Shown piece by piece: positions 35,301 through 46,582 of a stretch of DNA of 64,000 bases; position 1 is the stretch's first letter; each line of letters starts with the position of its first letter. This DNA is from Lutraria lutraria (taxonomy: Eukaryota; Mollusca; Bivalvia; Venerida; Mactridae), in NCBI GenBank assembly GCA_964023205.1, contig OZ026837.1, positions 13,865,479 to 13,929,478 on the forward strand, in the 5' to 3' direction. Made by a program: the position numbers and the translations under genes. The notes beneath the pieces were generated by a model. That model did no database searches, had not been told where the DNA came from, and worked only from the letters and a program-made list of their open reading frames with translations.

Positions 35301-38300
35301 TGTTATCAAAAATTAATACCCGCTCAGGAATACGCGACTTTACATTGGAAATGGGAGTGAGGTATAATAATGTGTTTTATTAAGCTCTGACTTCCTTCCA
35401 AGGATTATATGTTAAAGGTGAATTACCAAGTCCAGATGAACGTCAGACAATGTCATGTACATTTATATGAATTAGAACATGACAAAACTGAGGCACCGCG
35501 ATGATGATCCGGTTGTTAATGTGCTGGTTGTGTATCCCGTCATGCCTGGCTCGATTCCCGGTCCCGGCAGGTCATACCCTTCCATGAAATTTGGAAACAA
35601 TGTCGCTTTTTTTCCTCCACATGTGGAGAAGTTGCCAGCTCCTTGTGGAAGTTTTGGTTTGTGCTGGTTAGTACGTTCTATACATAGCGTGACGTCACTA
35701 CGTTTGTCTAACCTCTATACATAGAACTGATTACTATCCACATTTAGATAGTTATACATACGCTAAAAGTATAGTTCCGCGGAAGGATTAAAAACGTCAA
35801 AACAACCATATCGGTTGTATGCTATTAACACATTTGTTTAGTTATGTAAAATGAATACGTAGTACCATTTCTATTCTTATGCTTTCGTCAATAACACTCA
35901 TTATTCAATGAAACGCAATGTTGAAGTACGCTTGGCTCCAATGTGTACCATACGGTGACGTCACGCTATGTTATTGTTTATAATTTCCATTTTGTAAGTA
36001 GTTCCTGCAAATACCCATAACGCCCCGAGCAGAATAACACAGGTCAGTGCATAGCGCTACCGTAGTGTACACATTGCTGGTTAGTATACTAAACGGTCCC
36101 TGTAGACTTGTTAGGTGTATCAGCCGTCGTATATAATTGAACGGTCGTTGGAAACGGTGTTAAACCCAAAATAAATAGAACTAGAGCTGACTTCAAGGAG
36201 CTTTACAAGTTGGAGCAACAGGCCCATGACCCAATTTATCAATTATCATTTATGACAATTAGGGCTGGGAATTTTATTTGAATATTCGGAACTTCGACGA
36301 ATATTCGAATATGAAAAACGAATTCGAATATTCGAAAAAAAATAATATGAAATTTCAACGTCTCAAGCCAGTTTTAGTAGCAAAAAAATGTTTAAAACTC
36401 TGTCGTTAAAATGTGAATAAATTAACATTTATATAATGTATTGGGTAATAAACCTGGCTATAGCTGACAGTGTAGTTTCACACTTCAAATAATGTGTTCT
36501 TTTTAGCACTATTGAAACTATTAATGCATGTATACATATAAATATGTATGCATGCACAGTCAATAATATTACAAGATTGGCCAGCATTTAGACATGAATA
36601 ACACTTTACCACAATGTATGAACTATTTTTTACTATAATAAACATAAAGTTCAATTATTTAAGCTAAACCCGATATATTGGTATGCTGAAAAAATATTGT
36701 GATATTTATATTGTCTAGCTGATATCGCGATATCGCGATATACCGATAAACCGATAAAACCTCCCAGCTCTATTTCGGTTTAATGAAAGGCGGCAAGTTG
36801 TTTTAAAAGCCGGTATCAAAGATATTAAGAACGCCGACATTCTATGGCCCAATTTTGGAGCCCTTTTGTTTCAGTAAATAATCGTGCAAGTTGTAACATT
36901 GTGCCCAATACGCGTCATCAGCAAATTGACACGACGTGTTTTGCTCGTTTTAACTCAATGGAAATTAACTTGGAAACAATTAATTCTTGCAAATGTAGAT
37001 GTTTTAAAAAGACATGTTTGTACTCATAATTTCTGTTGATAAAATATAAAAACGTTACTCGCAACTCGTTATAGTTACCTCCCTTCATTACTTGTACATA
37101 TAAACAACCAACGGAACACAAACGCATGTACGTTTTTTCTATCAAGTGTAATGTCGACAGAAATATTCATAACATTCTAGAATCAATAAAAAAAGATATA
37201 CAATACCACTGTAATTAGTTTTCGATAAAAGATTAAGTTCATATTTAAGCTCTCTACTGTTACATGCATAATATTCGGACGCAACCGATTTCGGACACGA
37301 TGTATAAGGAACAGACACATTCATCGGATTAGAACAAACTAGCTATGAAAACGAATATTCGAATATATTCGAATATAAAAAACGAATATTCAAATATCAT
37401 AACCATTTTTGTTTCCAGCCCTAAATTAACAATACATGTATAGTCAGATTTTAAAACAACTTTTAAAGTGGTATTGAGTTCAGATACTTTTGACGACCCT
37501 TTTTCTTGGGTTAAAATATCATACTTAAAAGTTAACTTTGTAGATGTTTCATGATGGACTAAAAACCATGAAAAAAATATCATGGACAATAAACATTCTA
37601 TTCAGAATATCTTGCAACACACTTTATTTAATTGATATATATCCGGTTTTTACACACTTATATTAGTCATTTCCATACAAGATGATTTCCTCTCAGTCTA
37701 TTGTATTGACATAATATAACAATTGTAACTATAAATGTACCAGTTGAATAATTATGTGTTTGCTTAAACTTTATTCTCTGTATAAATATATTCTAGTTTC
37801 CGTGGTATACAAGTATTATTGTAATCATTCACAAATACTGACCAGATGGTTTAAACCTAAGGACTACAATGGAAAATTTTACCTCTCAAAGCTTGGTTTC
37901 AAAGTTAAGTGAGTTAGTCATTTAATGTAAAGGGCTTGGATGCCAGGTCAAATCAAGTTTCACCAATTTATAGATTTAAAAACTAAACCATAATTATAAT
38001 TATACTGAAACAAACGCACTGAATAAAGTGCATTGCAAGTGATTTGAAACAAATATTACATTTGAATGGTCTTCTTTAAACCAATATCGCGCGTAATTTA
38101 CAATTTTTTAAACAACGATTACCATATAGGAATATATTACAACAGATAGACTTAAATTAACTATAAAAGTAATGTATAATGCAGGGAACCTGATAACGTC
38201 CTGCGTTCGTTAGATACTTGACTTCAAAGAAATCAAAATCGCTAATGTTTACTGTTCAATAATTGAAACCACGCCCTGGTTTGATGTCTAGTAAGAGATT

Positions 38301-39821
38301 TTATAACAAATAGTATCATATCGTACCAATACAATGCACATTACGTTAGAGGTGTTTTATGCTGATAAGGTAAAGTGGAGGAAGGGGCGCAGTATTTATC
38401 ACAATAAAACACTATTTTTGAGCGATCGATTAGATTTTTTGTTGCTTGGTATTAACGTATGATATTTAATCTTTGTTGATAACGTAAAATATTATTTTAC
38501 GTGATTTTAGCAATTATTACCCATCCCGATACGTTAATTGATTATTTTCAGTCTGTGGGGCTACATCAGTAATGTAGTTATTCTCGTCCTAAACAAATGT
38601 TTATGGTAGAGTTTCATGATCCAGTCCTTGTCCGTATTGCATTTGCCCTAACTCAGGTGTGTTTGTTTGTTACGCCCCTTTTCAACAATCTGAGTCATAT
38701 GAGGCGGTCAGTTCACCTAACAATCGTTCTTGGGAAGAACCAGTACTAGACTCCCATTTTCCGTAAGCAACTGCCTACTTTCTCACATAAAAAGACATGG
38801 TCGGTAGCGGGGCTAGAACCCATGACCCTCTATCAGTGAGAGGTTACAGTGATTTGAAGTCAACGACATTAACAACTCGACCACGGAAGCGGGTCCCACT
38901 TGCTCAAGCGTAAGATCAAAATCTGCGAAATCACTAAACGCGATATGTTTTATTAGATAAAATATTGTTCATGAACTGAATCTAAGGTACTTTTTGCACA
39001 TGAATGAGTACTAAAAGGATCGTTATTGGATACCTCCTATTATCACGATAAGATATGGGAACGTACATATACAATTAAACCAGTGTTTACGGCTACTTCT
39101 GAATAAAGGACATCCTATGAAAAAGTCATACTGTCACACACAACAAAGATCAAAATGACCACTGAATAAAGGCCAAAATTGTGTCTTTCTTTAGGGTAGC
39201 CTTGGTTCACATGTTTGATCGTATATCATTTAAATTCTAACCAAAACATACATAGTCTGATTGCGACAAGAATTAGATTTTAGTCGGTACAATAATCAAG
39301 AGCTTTGTGACGTCACTGATTCGGATGTATAGAACAACCAAATATGTAGAAAAGGGCCAAAAAGGGCATGATTTGATTACGTATACATGTTCATTCAAGT
39401 AAGAAATCAATATAACTTTCTATTCTTTTTGATAATTTTATGGAATTTGGGTACGTTATAGACAATTAAATCACCAAGGAAAGTGTGGATTTTATCAATG
39501 TATTATCACAAGCAGACTTACCACATTCAATATATCGTATACATCTTTATCAAACTCGAGTGTTGAGCGGAGGGGATTCAGTTGATAATCTTCCTGGCGG
39601 TTCTTTGAAAGCAAAAACTTATTCCAGTCTGTATATTCGACATGTCCAGCTTTAGGAGGAGTTGCCGATGAATTATGAACAATGTCATGTAATGGAGATA
39701 AATTAACATTATCACCAGAATAATCATATAAGTCCATTTTCACAGCAATTATCGCGAAAGCTACTATTGCCATTATAAATATAGCTCGAACTTTCCGTGT
39801 AAACATTTTACCTATTTCCAT
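29233..39821 (-). CDS. Carbohydrate sulfotransferase, CHST15-like (eight-exon gene, complete)
   Basis: Exons, in transcript order: 39821-39522, 33228-33117, 32910-32755, 32550-32458, 31751-31595, 30778-30607, 30299-30134, 29399-29233. All introns have GT-AG borders and all phases agree, giving 1323 bases and 440 residues. The protein is a type II membrane protein (anchor about residues 14-28) with a sulfotransferase domain from about residue 108: NPCW, CVPYFYIIG, the PAPS 5'-phosphosulfate loop VKKSATSDLF (residues 139-148), ITGEG (about 218-223), the 3'-phosphate region ILRDPVTRLYSDF (266-278), and the C-terminal FYEPFNRQMADLM typical of GalNAc-4-sulfate 6-O-sulfotransferase relatives. It should move sulfate from PAPS to a glycan in the Golgi. 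The usual KxGT of the loop reads KSAT here. Bivalves are known for many such genes; the substrate is unknown. Confidence 0.88.
29445..29665 (-). mobile_element. tRNA-derived SINE (minus), in sulfotransferase intron 7
   Basis: The reverse complement reads GTGGTTGTGTGGTTAACGTC (A-box-like) and GGGTCGTGGGTTCCATCC (B-box-like), then a body with CAGTTGCTTACAGA and GTCTAGTACTGG. Closely similar to the copy at 38685-38900. Confidence 0.75.
30134..30299 (-). CDS. Sulfotransferase exon 7
   Basis: 166 bases from TTTTTCAG to ATAA|GTAAGT. Encodes NRVYLAESFTAGFYALYM, MINVFGKIRI and TLRKIFTFLDI. Its decayed paralogue lies at 19099-19270 on the other strand. Confidence 0.88.
30369..30452. mobile_element. 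Partial copy of the CAACCTCTCCA MITE, in sulfotransferase intron 6
   Basis: Carries 'ggcaacaacctcttaacaacaacat' and 'ggatgttgctttggagtggttgtact', matching 54896-55071; the left end is missing. Confidence 0.6.
30607..30778 (-). CDS. Sulfotransferase exon 6
   Basis: 172 bases from TTTTCCAG to ATACGA|GTAGGT. Encodes LYSDFW, TPEEFHSQIV, and CIYNETMRND, where the pattern 'xxFH…C.YN' matches the family. Confidence 0.87.
31595..31751 (-). CDS. Sulfotransferase exon 5 (3'-phosphate binding region)
   Basis: 157 bases from TTCTTCCAG to ACAAG|GTCAGT. Encodes EGTPANFHIHTNWHLLPGNE and AKIIIILRDPVT; the split Arg codon joins it to LYSDF of the next exon. The Arg and Ser of RDPVTRLYS are the expected 3'-phosphate contacts (R268 and S276). 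Confidence 0.88.
31995..32245 (+). mobile_element. SINE body, in sulfotransferase intron 4
   Basis: 'tttttcagtgttcccagcccagatatcgaac' to 'gtagaccgttaaacaag' parallels the body of the SINE at 51125-51450. The tRNA-like head is missing or unrecognisable. Confidence 0.6.
32458..32550 (-). CDS. Sulfotransferase exon 4
   Basis: 93 bases between TTAATTAAAG and ACAG|GTAGGA. Encodes VCSDVRSVKCYISLFDKAAE and NISLNASFITG. LFDKAAEN and ITGEG (joined to the next exon) are family landmarks. The weak acceptor is the least certain border of the gene. Confidence 0.78.
32755..32910 (-). CDS. Sulfotransferase exon 3 (PAPS 5'-phosphosulfate loop)
   Basis: The acceptor is TATGTAG at 32912-32911; an earlier AG at 32932-32931 would break the phase, so the later one was chosen. 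Encodes VKKSATSDLFKRLSNHP and KESQW, and ends AAAG|GTAATT. The lysine and the first threonine of the loop are present; the loop glycine is alanine. Confidence 0.85.
33117..33228 (-). CDS. Sulfotransferase exon 2
   Basis: Acceptor GATTTCAG, donor ATAG|GTATGA. Starts in phase 0 (RQVQFESKYKNPCW) and ends one base into the Gly codon of FYIIG. NPCW and CVPYFYIIG mark the start of the sulfotransferase fold. Confidence 0.85.
34010..34354. mobile_element. TTAA-flanked MITE
   Basis: Ends AGGGGCATACCCTACAACT and AGTTGTAGGGTATGCCCCT are near-perfect inverted repeats, with TTAA at 34006-34009 and 34355-34358. TTAA duplication is typical of piggyBac and Kolobok elements. There is no transposase inside. 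It lies in sulfotransferase intron 1. Confidence 0.85.
34737..34876. mobile_element. Short hairpin MITE
   Basis: AAATATCACATTTCTGAGAG at the left is mirrored by CTCTCAGAAATGTGCTATTT at the right, with the inner arm ATTATTAGAAAT/ATTTTTAATAAC also pairing. The 80-residue open frame across it is accidental. Confidence 0.75.
35475..35730 (+). mobile_element. tRNA-derived SINE (plus)
   Basis: GTGCTGGTTGTGTATCCCGT and GGCTCGATTCCCGGTCCC resemble A and B boxes, followed by 'ggtcataccctt…gaaatttgg' and 'tcctccacatgtgg'. The 81-residue open frame here is a by-product. Confidence 0.6.
36259..37424. mobile_element. Inverted-repeat element(s) with TTAGGGCTGGGAA-type ends, probably hAT-like
   Basis: The left end TTAGGGCTGGGAATTTTATT and the right end CCAGCCCTAA are inverted, and both carry GAATATTCGAATAT tracts just inside. 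A further end, CTCCCAGCTCTA at 36761-36772 with ATATCGCGATATCGCGATAT inside it, suggests that a ~510-base element (36259-36772) is nested or abutting. No transposase frame is seen. It lies within sulfotransferase intron 1. Confidence 0.6.
37430..38680. other. Intron 1 interval without recognised features
   Basis: AT-rich sequence; no exon bordered by plausible splice sites and no repeat array. Confidence 0.45.
38685..38900 (-). mobile_element. tRNA-derived SINE (minus), in sulfotransferase intron 1
   Basis: The reverse complement carries GAGTTGTTAATGTCGTTGAC (A-box region) and GGGTCATGGGTTCTAGCCCC (B box), then CAGTTGCTTACGGAAAATGG and GTCTAGTACTGGTTC. Near twin of 29445-29665. Confidence 0.78.
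39522..39821 (-). CDS. Sulfotransferase exon 1 (signal anchor)
   Basis: 100 codons in phase 0, from an ATG in a strong context (A at -3, G at +4) to the donor GTG|GTAAGT. It encodes the cytoplasmic basic stub (MEIGKMFTRKVR), the membrane segment FIMAIVAFAIIAV and the stem. The first intron is 6.3 kb and full of inserted repeats. Confidence 0.85.
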
Positions 39822-40279
39822 TTTCGTTACTTTTGTCTAAAAGAATCAAATATTATGCTAAAGATATTCAGTTTTGAATACTTGATACCTTTAGTTTGTT
39901 TTATTAAAAAGAATCCCAAACGTAGCGTGTAATGATTCAAGCTACTCTACACTATCTCCACACATATTCGATCTTGACGTAACCCGGCCTTGTTAAAACA
40001 TGTTCAAAGTAAAAATTGAACTCTTTAGGCGTCAGATAAGATATACATTGTAGTCGATTTAAAGAACAGAACAGAACGGAACATTACTTTATTATCTCTC
40101 GTTGCTTTAGCAACACATGAGAATACAATAACATAATACAATTATACAAATTAAAGTTGCATGCTAATAAGGGATTAGTGTCATTTCAATATGTATGTGC
40201 AACAGGTAAACCGGTACCCGTTATACAATACAATAGATTTATTTGCATAAACTTTTACAAGTTTATCGCCATTTACAAA

Positions 40280-41628
40280 TAGACATTTGCGTTTTAAGAC
40301 GGTGACGGTGGTGGACATCGGATTTGGGATTAAATTCGGGGGTCATCTCAAAATTATGGATTCATACTCTTATATAGGGCAAGTGTTACTAATTATTTTG
40401 TTTGCATGTCAACTCAAGAACATGTTTATTTTACAATTTTATTCATTTTCAACAGAACTAGAACTAAACCAAGCATACGCATCAATTTCGGTACTTTTTG
40501 TAATGAATCTGTTATACGACTCTTGGTTGTCGCGAATTAATTCTGCCAGAGGGCGTTTCTGCTGTCGTCTAGCTGCGTCTACCATGTACCTGTCGTCTAT
40601 GCGGCCCTTTCCCGTCACTTGCATCGGGCGACTTTGCATTTCAAGTGACTCCTAAATTAGCGCATACTCAAAAGCTCAAATCTGATTCTATGTGAATGTC
40701 ATCGTAAACAGAAATTTGCACATTCATGAACAAAACTACTTCTGTATTTGTCATATTGTTAAAATCAAAATTTGTTAATGAACAAAATACAAGTAAATTA
40801 ATATTTCAAAATGATCACGAATCTAGACTATTTATAGTTGTAGTCTAATTTACCCTGATAATGATAGCAACATACCTAAATATACGCATCATATAATATT
40901 ATAGGACATCTGAATGATGCTCATCGGTTTGGTTTAATGCGCCACATAGAAACTGTGCTACCTTTTCCTACTTGGAGACAAAATAGAGAAACTTAACATC
41001 ATACCCATGACTAAACTTCGTCTTGAAAATTGAAGGCTACAAACCGAGATTTGTACCCGTCCGTACACATGGTGCTCTGTGTATTCGCTAGTATCTACAG
41101 CTACAGCAAGCGATGATTTATTGATATGCTGCATCAAAAACACTATGACAACAAGTAGATTGTCAAGCTAAGGACTTTTAAATGTTTACACTGAAAAACA
41201 GCTGGACTCTGAACACGTTCTAGATGTAATCCGCCGGAAAAGGAATCGTAAAATTACACTGATATTTGATTAGAACTAAATACATTTCGTCATGTGTCTT
41301 TGCGTGAATATTGAAGGTACATGCAGATCTACTGTTTTGTTGTTTGCATTTGATATCTGTGGAAATAATAGACATGTGACTTCGTATGCAGTTAGATTTA
41401 TTGGTCTAATGAATAGTATGTACATGCGAATTATTTGCCAGTGTTAAAAAAACTAACCTCAGTCGAAAGGTATTGCAGTGTATGGATGCAAAAAAGTCGT
41501 GGAAGATTTTTACGAACATATACGAACAAACTATACAAGAGTATGTATCAATAAATTTGAGATGACCCCCGAATTTAATCCCAAATCCGATGTCCACCAC
41601 CGTCACCGTCTTAAAACGCAAATGTCTA
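40280..41628. mobile_element. 1.35-kb element bounded by a perfect 73-base inverted repeat
   Basis: 40280-40352 is the exact reverse complement of 41556-41628 (both contain GACGGTGACGGTGGTGGACA), and weaker similarity extends about 25 bases inward (CATACTCTT). Both arms therefore encode the same peptide start (MRFKTVTVVDIGFGIKFGGH). Inside, a minus-strand open frame (40639-40439) reads DAARRQQKRPLAELIRDNQE and may be part of a protein. There is no target duplication and no named transposase motif, so this could be a fold-back element or a recent inverted duplication. Confidence 0.6.
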
Positions 41629-41699
41629 ATATAAATAGTTATAGATAAGATAGAGGAAACATAATTACGATTGCCTCAAGCGTAAATGTTAGTGCTGAT

Positions 41700-42880
41700 G
41701 ATTTTGAGATATACATCATTTTAACCATTGGTTCGAACGTCTCTGGTTTTTGTATTATGATTATTTTAAATCCTTTTATTTTGTATTATTTATTTTCTTC
41801 CATTATTTTTCATTATTTTATTATATCATTTCAAAACAATTGTTCAAACATGTAAATTCAACACGCATCATCGCATTCACTAGCCGTGTCAGTCTCCTCG
41901 TCGCAAGTGATAAATATCAGGAAACAGTATATCTCCTTCTCTACTGTATGCTGTATGTATATGTTATAGTACACATTATTGTGTATATGAAACAAGATAA
42001 TAATTTTGATTTTCACAATTTGAAGGGTAATTCTTTGAATGTCGGAAAGAAATTGCGGTTTCGAATATTATATAACTATACTAATAAAAAAGCATTTTGG
42101 CAGTTTTGAACTCGTGGCCGCTACGAATAAAAATTCATAGCCTTTACCTCTGAGCCACGGCACGTTACGATAGTGTTCTGTTTATGTATTACAATATAAA
42201 GTCATGTCAATTGGTAACTAACCTGATCTACCTAGGAAAAATGTAAATGTTTACAACGGTTCTCATTTAACTTTAAATCGATTATCCATACAGACAAGAT
42301 TCATTGTATTATTCATGAAATCACACGTATCGATTCAAAGAGGTTGAATGTAGTTTAGTGGTTGCAATACTTAATCAAAGTATTGAAAGTATTCATGGAA
42401 GTTGAACTTACAATAGACCGGCACATTTTCGAGTAATATACAAAAGTCAATATTTGGACGAAATACGATCCGGTTATTAAAGTTTGGGTAACAGATAATT
42501 TGAAAATGGCAAAATTGACGAGCCAGATTTAGGCGATAAGGACATGACTCTTTGTAGAATACCTGTAGAGGTGACATTTTTTTGGTTAAATCCTTGATTT
42601 CTTTTAGATAACTCGCACACGATAGTTGCATGTGTTTGTTGAAAATGAATGTATTTAAATGGAAGATGTGTGTTTTGTGTGACCTGGAAAATGATTATTG
42701 GCAATTTATTGACAGAAAATGTAAACATGAACAATTACTTCTAGCAATCTGAATATTATCTCCTATTTATGTGGTTATGTGTGAATTGTTATGACGCGTA
42801 CTAGAGTTAATGATTGTGAATTTGTTCGTCCCCGTTAGCTATGTAACGCAGTCATACTGAACTGAGTAAGACTAATAAAA
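41700..42880. other. Intergenic interval, nothing firm
   Basis: AT-rich. At 42105-42170 a short SINE-head-like sequence on the minus strand (GGCTCAGAGGTAAAGGCTAT) is seen. An open minus-strand segment at 42400-42631 has no supportable family. Confidence 0.4.
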
Positions 42881-42884
42881 GTGC

Positions 42885-42995
42885 ACAGTGTTAAAAAGTG
42901 TTGGTTTACTGATCAAGAGGTTGTGAGTTCCAACCCGGGGCGAGGCTAAATGTTGAAAAAAGGCGTTAAATCTGATGAAATGAATAAATAGATAA
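42885..42995 (+). mobile_element. Short tRNA-derived SINE
   Basis: TGTTGGTTTACTGATCAAGAG and GGTTGTGAGTTCCAACCCGG resemble A- and B-box parts, followed by GGCGTTAAATCTGATGAAAT and an A-rich tail with AATAAATAG. Confidence 0.6.
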
Positions 42996-43370
42996 AATAA
43001 TATACGGTCAATCATGTGCTAACAAACACCCGTGAACAACAGACAACTATTTACAACGGACACTTTAATTTCCGGCAAACGAAAAATTCTCTTTAAATGA
43101 CCGTGTATAACATACACCTGTCGACCGCACACAGTAGACAGCAAACAAATTTCAGAGTCGCATTTGACCTTAAACAGTGGTAAACTGACCCCTGAAGCGG
43201 ACGCTATGTTATTGATCATCATTGACTTCACAGGTTTAATTGCTTGTATATTGAAGTGTATTTTACAAATATCTCAGATTGATTACAATATAAGTGACAT
43301 CGAACAAGTGCCTACATACGTGATTATGTTATTATATTTTTGGGATGGTGGGCTTATTCAGTAATAAACT

Positions 43371-43421
43371 AATTGTATTGTATTATATCGTATCGTATTG
43401 TATTGTATTGTATTTAATGGT
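43371..43421. repeat. (TGTAT)n pentanucleotide microsatellite
   Basis: About ten units of TGTAT/CGTAT. The rest of 43000-44320 is AT-rich without recognised genes. Confidence 0.85.
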
Positions 43422-44319
43422 TGATATTAAGATAGATTATTATATGATAGTAATGATAGTCAATTATCGTTAATTTTTATGAAAGGTTCTGTACAGAGGC
43501 GTCCTTTCATAATGGTATGAATCTGGATTTTCAACCCACGAGCTAGACTTGTTGGAGTTGAGATTAGTAGTAACGCATGTAAGAAGTTTCTACATTTTAA
43601 TGTTCAGATTAATTTTACTAACACACTTGATAAAGGTATAGGTTGAATGCAATAAGAATATATTGCAGTCTTAGAAGTTTTGGCTATGAAAATGGTTATA
43701 ATTGTATATTACCATTGTATTGACAAAGATGTGATGGGTAAATAAAAGAAAAATATTGAAATGTACATTAAATATTACATTAAATTAGAAATAAAAACAC
43801 ACATTTTCCGTTATTTAGTGTTTGGTTCATAGTTTCGTTTTTAATTGAATGTTGCAGAACCTTTCCCTCCAATGTCCGAAAGGTTAGTTACTTCGTGTTT
43901 TTTTCATGAAGATGTACTACAGTTCACACATACTAGTACTCTTACGATACATTGTGTAAGAATTACTGACAAAAATAACGACTGAATCAAATTAATTCCA
44001 ACGATAGACAATTATTTTTCCACAGAATTCAGGCAATTTGATAATTGGACAAAAACGTACTTAGTGCTTTTGCAGAAACGACTGACATATTAGAAGATGG
44101 CGCAAAGTGAAAAATATTTTTCAAAATCAATACTATATCTTTTTCATACTTCATGTAGTGAACCAATTTAATAACCAAACGAGATGCTGGGGGTTCCATG
44201 TCTATTTTAAAGGTAATCTGTCATTTATCATCAGTCAGTCAGTAAACAGTGTTCCTGGATTCTGTACCAGCATAAAATTGTTTTTCGAAAGTATTTGCCA
44301 ACTTTCCATGATTCACTCG

Positions 44320-44451
44320 AATAAGCGTTTAGGAACTAACGGCCTTGAACGTAATAAGCGTTTAGGAACTAACGGCCTTGAACGTAATAAGCGTTTAGGA
44401 ACTAACGGCCTTGAACGTAATAAGCGTTTAGGAACTAACGGCTTTGAACGT
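44320..44451. repeat. 33-base minisatellite, four copies
   Basis: The unit begins AATAAGCGTTTAGGAACTAA at 44320, 44353, 44386 and 44419, with only one or two differences. Because 33 is a multiple of three, both strands read as an 11-residue repeat (NKRLGTNGLER on the plus strand). It lies 240 bases past the receptor stop codon, so it would fall in the receptor's 3' untranslated region or just beyond. Confidence 0.9.
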
Positions 44452-44690
44452 AATGTCGTTGACAAATTCATCACAGAGAAAATAAGGCAAGCACAGTATT
44501 TCAACACACGAACTTTGTATGCCTTTTTCGAGTAGACCAATGAGTTCTTCATCTTTTAAACATGTATTAGAGCTGTGGAGCATGTATTTGGTGATCAGAA
44601 AATAAATCATTTCTACAAACGCATGAGATACAACCAAATCGATTGGCTTGGCTAAATACTCAATGGGAGTTGTGAACATCGGTGACTTTG

Positions 44691-46582
44691 CTAAAAGTAA
44701 TCTTTCATTTCCATTAGCTTGTCTATGCATTCTTCTCGAGTTGTTGTATTATCTGATAACCAATGTTGTACTTTCGGTGTATCTTTAGATCGTCTTTGTG
44801 TCTGTACGTCTCCGTGGCTATAACGTGTCCCCTGTCTGTTATCCTTACCATCTCTCTCTCTTGCGTAATTAAGGTACAATTTTGAGTCATATGAAAATGA
44901 CCGTTGCATGTGTTCAGCTGAAGTTGTTGGGGAATCTGGTTTAGAATCAGCAATAAATGTCACTGATTTCTTCTTAACTTTTCTGTTTTCTTTATTTTTC
45001 ATCCAATCGTTGCTTATGCAAGATACAGATCTCTTCTTGGTTGGATTTTTACCTTGTTTGTCGACAGTGTTCTCTTCTTTATTTAAATGACTGTCTAAGC
45101 TACGCCTCTCAATCGCGTTGTTTCCATATTTGACTTGTTGAGCCATAGAGAATGCAGACAACTTTTGTTGTGGTCTCTCCGCTTGATCATACTTGCTACT
45201 ATATGCCCGTCTGTTGGAATGGTGTTTAGAAGGTTGCTCTTCAATGACCATTCCGGTATTGTATTTTCTCATTTCTGAAAATCTTCTAGCAGATTTAGCT
45301 GTGGTAAATAATTTTCTCCATCGCTTTTGTGAAGGGCTATGCGTTAATGAACTGGAATCAGATATTTTACGGTCTTTATCGCCATGGAAACTGGCGTACG
45401 ACAGTTTCTTAAATTCTGGAATAGTTTCTTGGCTACTATCTTGGCCGCTCTTGTCAGAGTATCTGGATCCTCTCCGGCTGTAAAGTTCCTTATAAATATG
45501 ATATATTTCGTCTTCTAAAGGTTCATCAACGGCAGAGAGTCGTAAACAATTAGACAATCGTCGACTCCTTTCTCTGTTTATAGCTATTGATTCAATTTCT
45601 TTAAGATCGCTTCTTAACTGCTCTCGAGACACTTTACGCTGTCGATCGAAATCGACGTAGCTTGCATTCTCTTGAAATTCTAATCCAATGACCGCAGCAT
45701 TGCGTATCAAGACGGACGCTCTTGGATGCTTGACGCTTTGGCGGCGCTTCTTAATTGGAACTTTAGATTTAGAATCGTCTTTTCGACTGATATTTCCATC
45801 TCCCGTGGATGTGCGTACTGATGTTTCAGCTTCTTCAATGAGTACTGGCAATTTTTCGGCTAAGGATACACCTTCATATGTGTCGTCTAGTTGACTGATG
45901 GTTGGGGAGGGTGATAAAGGATAAACGCGTCGCGCTGATCTACTTAACATCATGTTATCCGTCTTTTCATCCGTTTTCCTCTTGGAGTGTTGCAACAAGC
46001 CATCTCCTATAGGGGATGAAGTAAGAATGACGATTTTCCAGTATAAAAAGAAGACTACGTCTATCTTCAAGAACAAGGATACGATCTTGACAATAACAAA
46101 TACTCCCCAAACCGACAACATTATTGCCAAAAGAATCATAAGTGACGTCATAATCATTTTAGAAGGGTCACGTGTTCTTTGTGTCACCGATCCGTCCATA
46201 GTCCTTGAAGCATGTTTAACGATGACGTAAATTTTTGCGTAGAGAAAAGTACTAATTGTAATTGGCAAAACGACCAAAATCAGTACATGGCATAACTCGT
46301 AGGTTAATTCAAGATGGTCATCGAGCGGATCGCTATTTCCTATTATACTGGTATTCATAAACATGTCTGTTGATGGAGCGGTTCGTCTGTTGGCCATACG
46401 TGTCAAGTTAGCTGCCACAAACATTCCTACAGGCATGAAGCATATGAACATAGTTTTCACAGCATACCACTGAGTAACAAGAACCGAAGCTCGTCCACGA
46501 CACATGCACACTTTACGTCGGATATACGCTACAGTCAGGAATGCGAAGCAAGTTGAAAAGATTAGCACATCGTCTAGCATTT
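44691..46582 (-). CDS. Receptor exon 3 (helices 3-7 and cytoplasmic tail)
   Basis: Acceptor TTTTCAAG; the split codon gives Glu before MLDDVLIFSTCFAFLTVAYI. Five further hydrophobic segments, then a 430-residue hydrophilic tail to the stop at 44693-44691. The 629-residue frame is uninterrupted. Antisense open frames in this interval are shadows. Confidence 0.82.

Noticed and set aside
41750..42109. 119-codon plus-strand frame
   Set aside because: Composition is that of AT-rich non-coding DNA (Phe, Tyr, Ile), with no domain.
42371..42734. Minus-strand frames of 85-86 codons
   Set aside because: Two overlapping frames compete, no family is recognised, and splice signals are weak.
44908..46230. 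Several plus-strand frames of 60-96 codons
   Set aside because: Antisense shadows of the 629-residue receptor exon.
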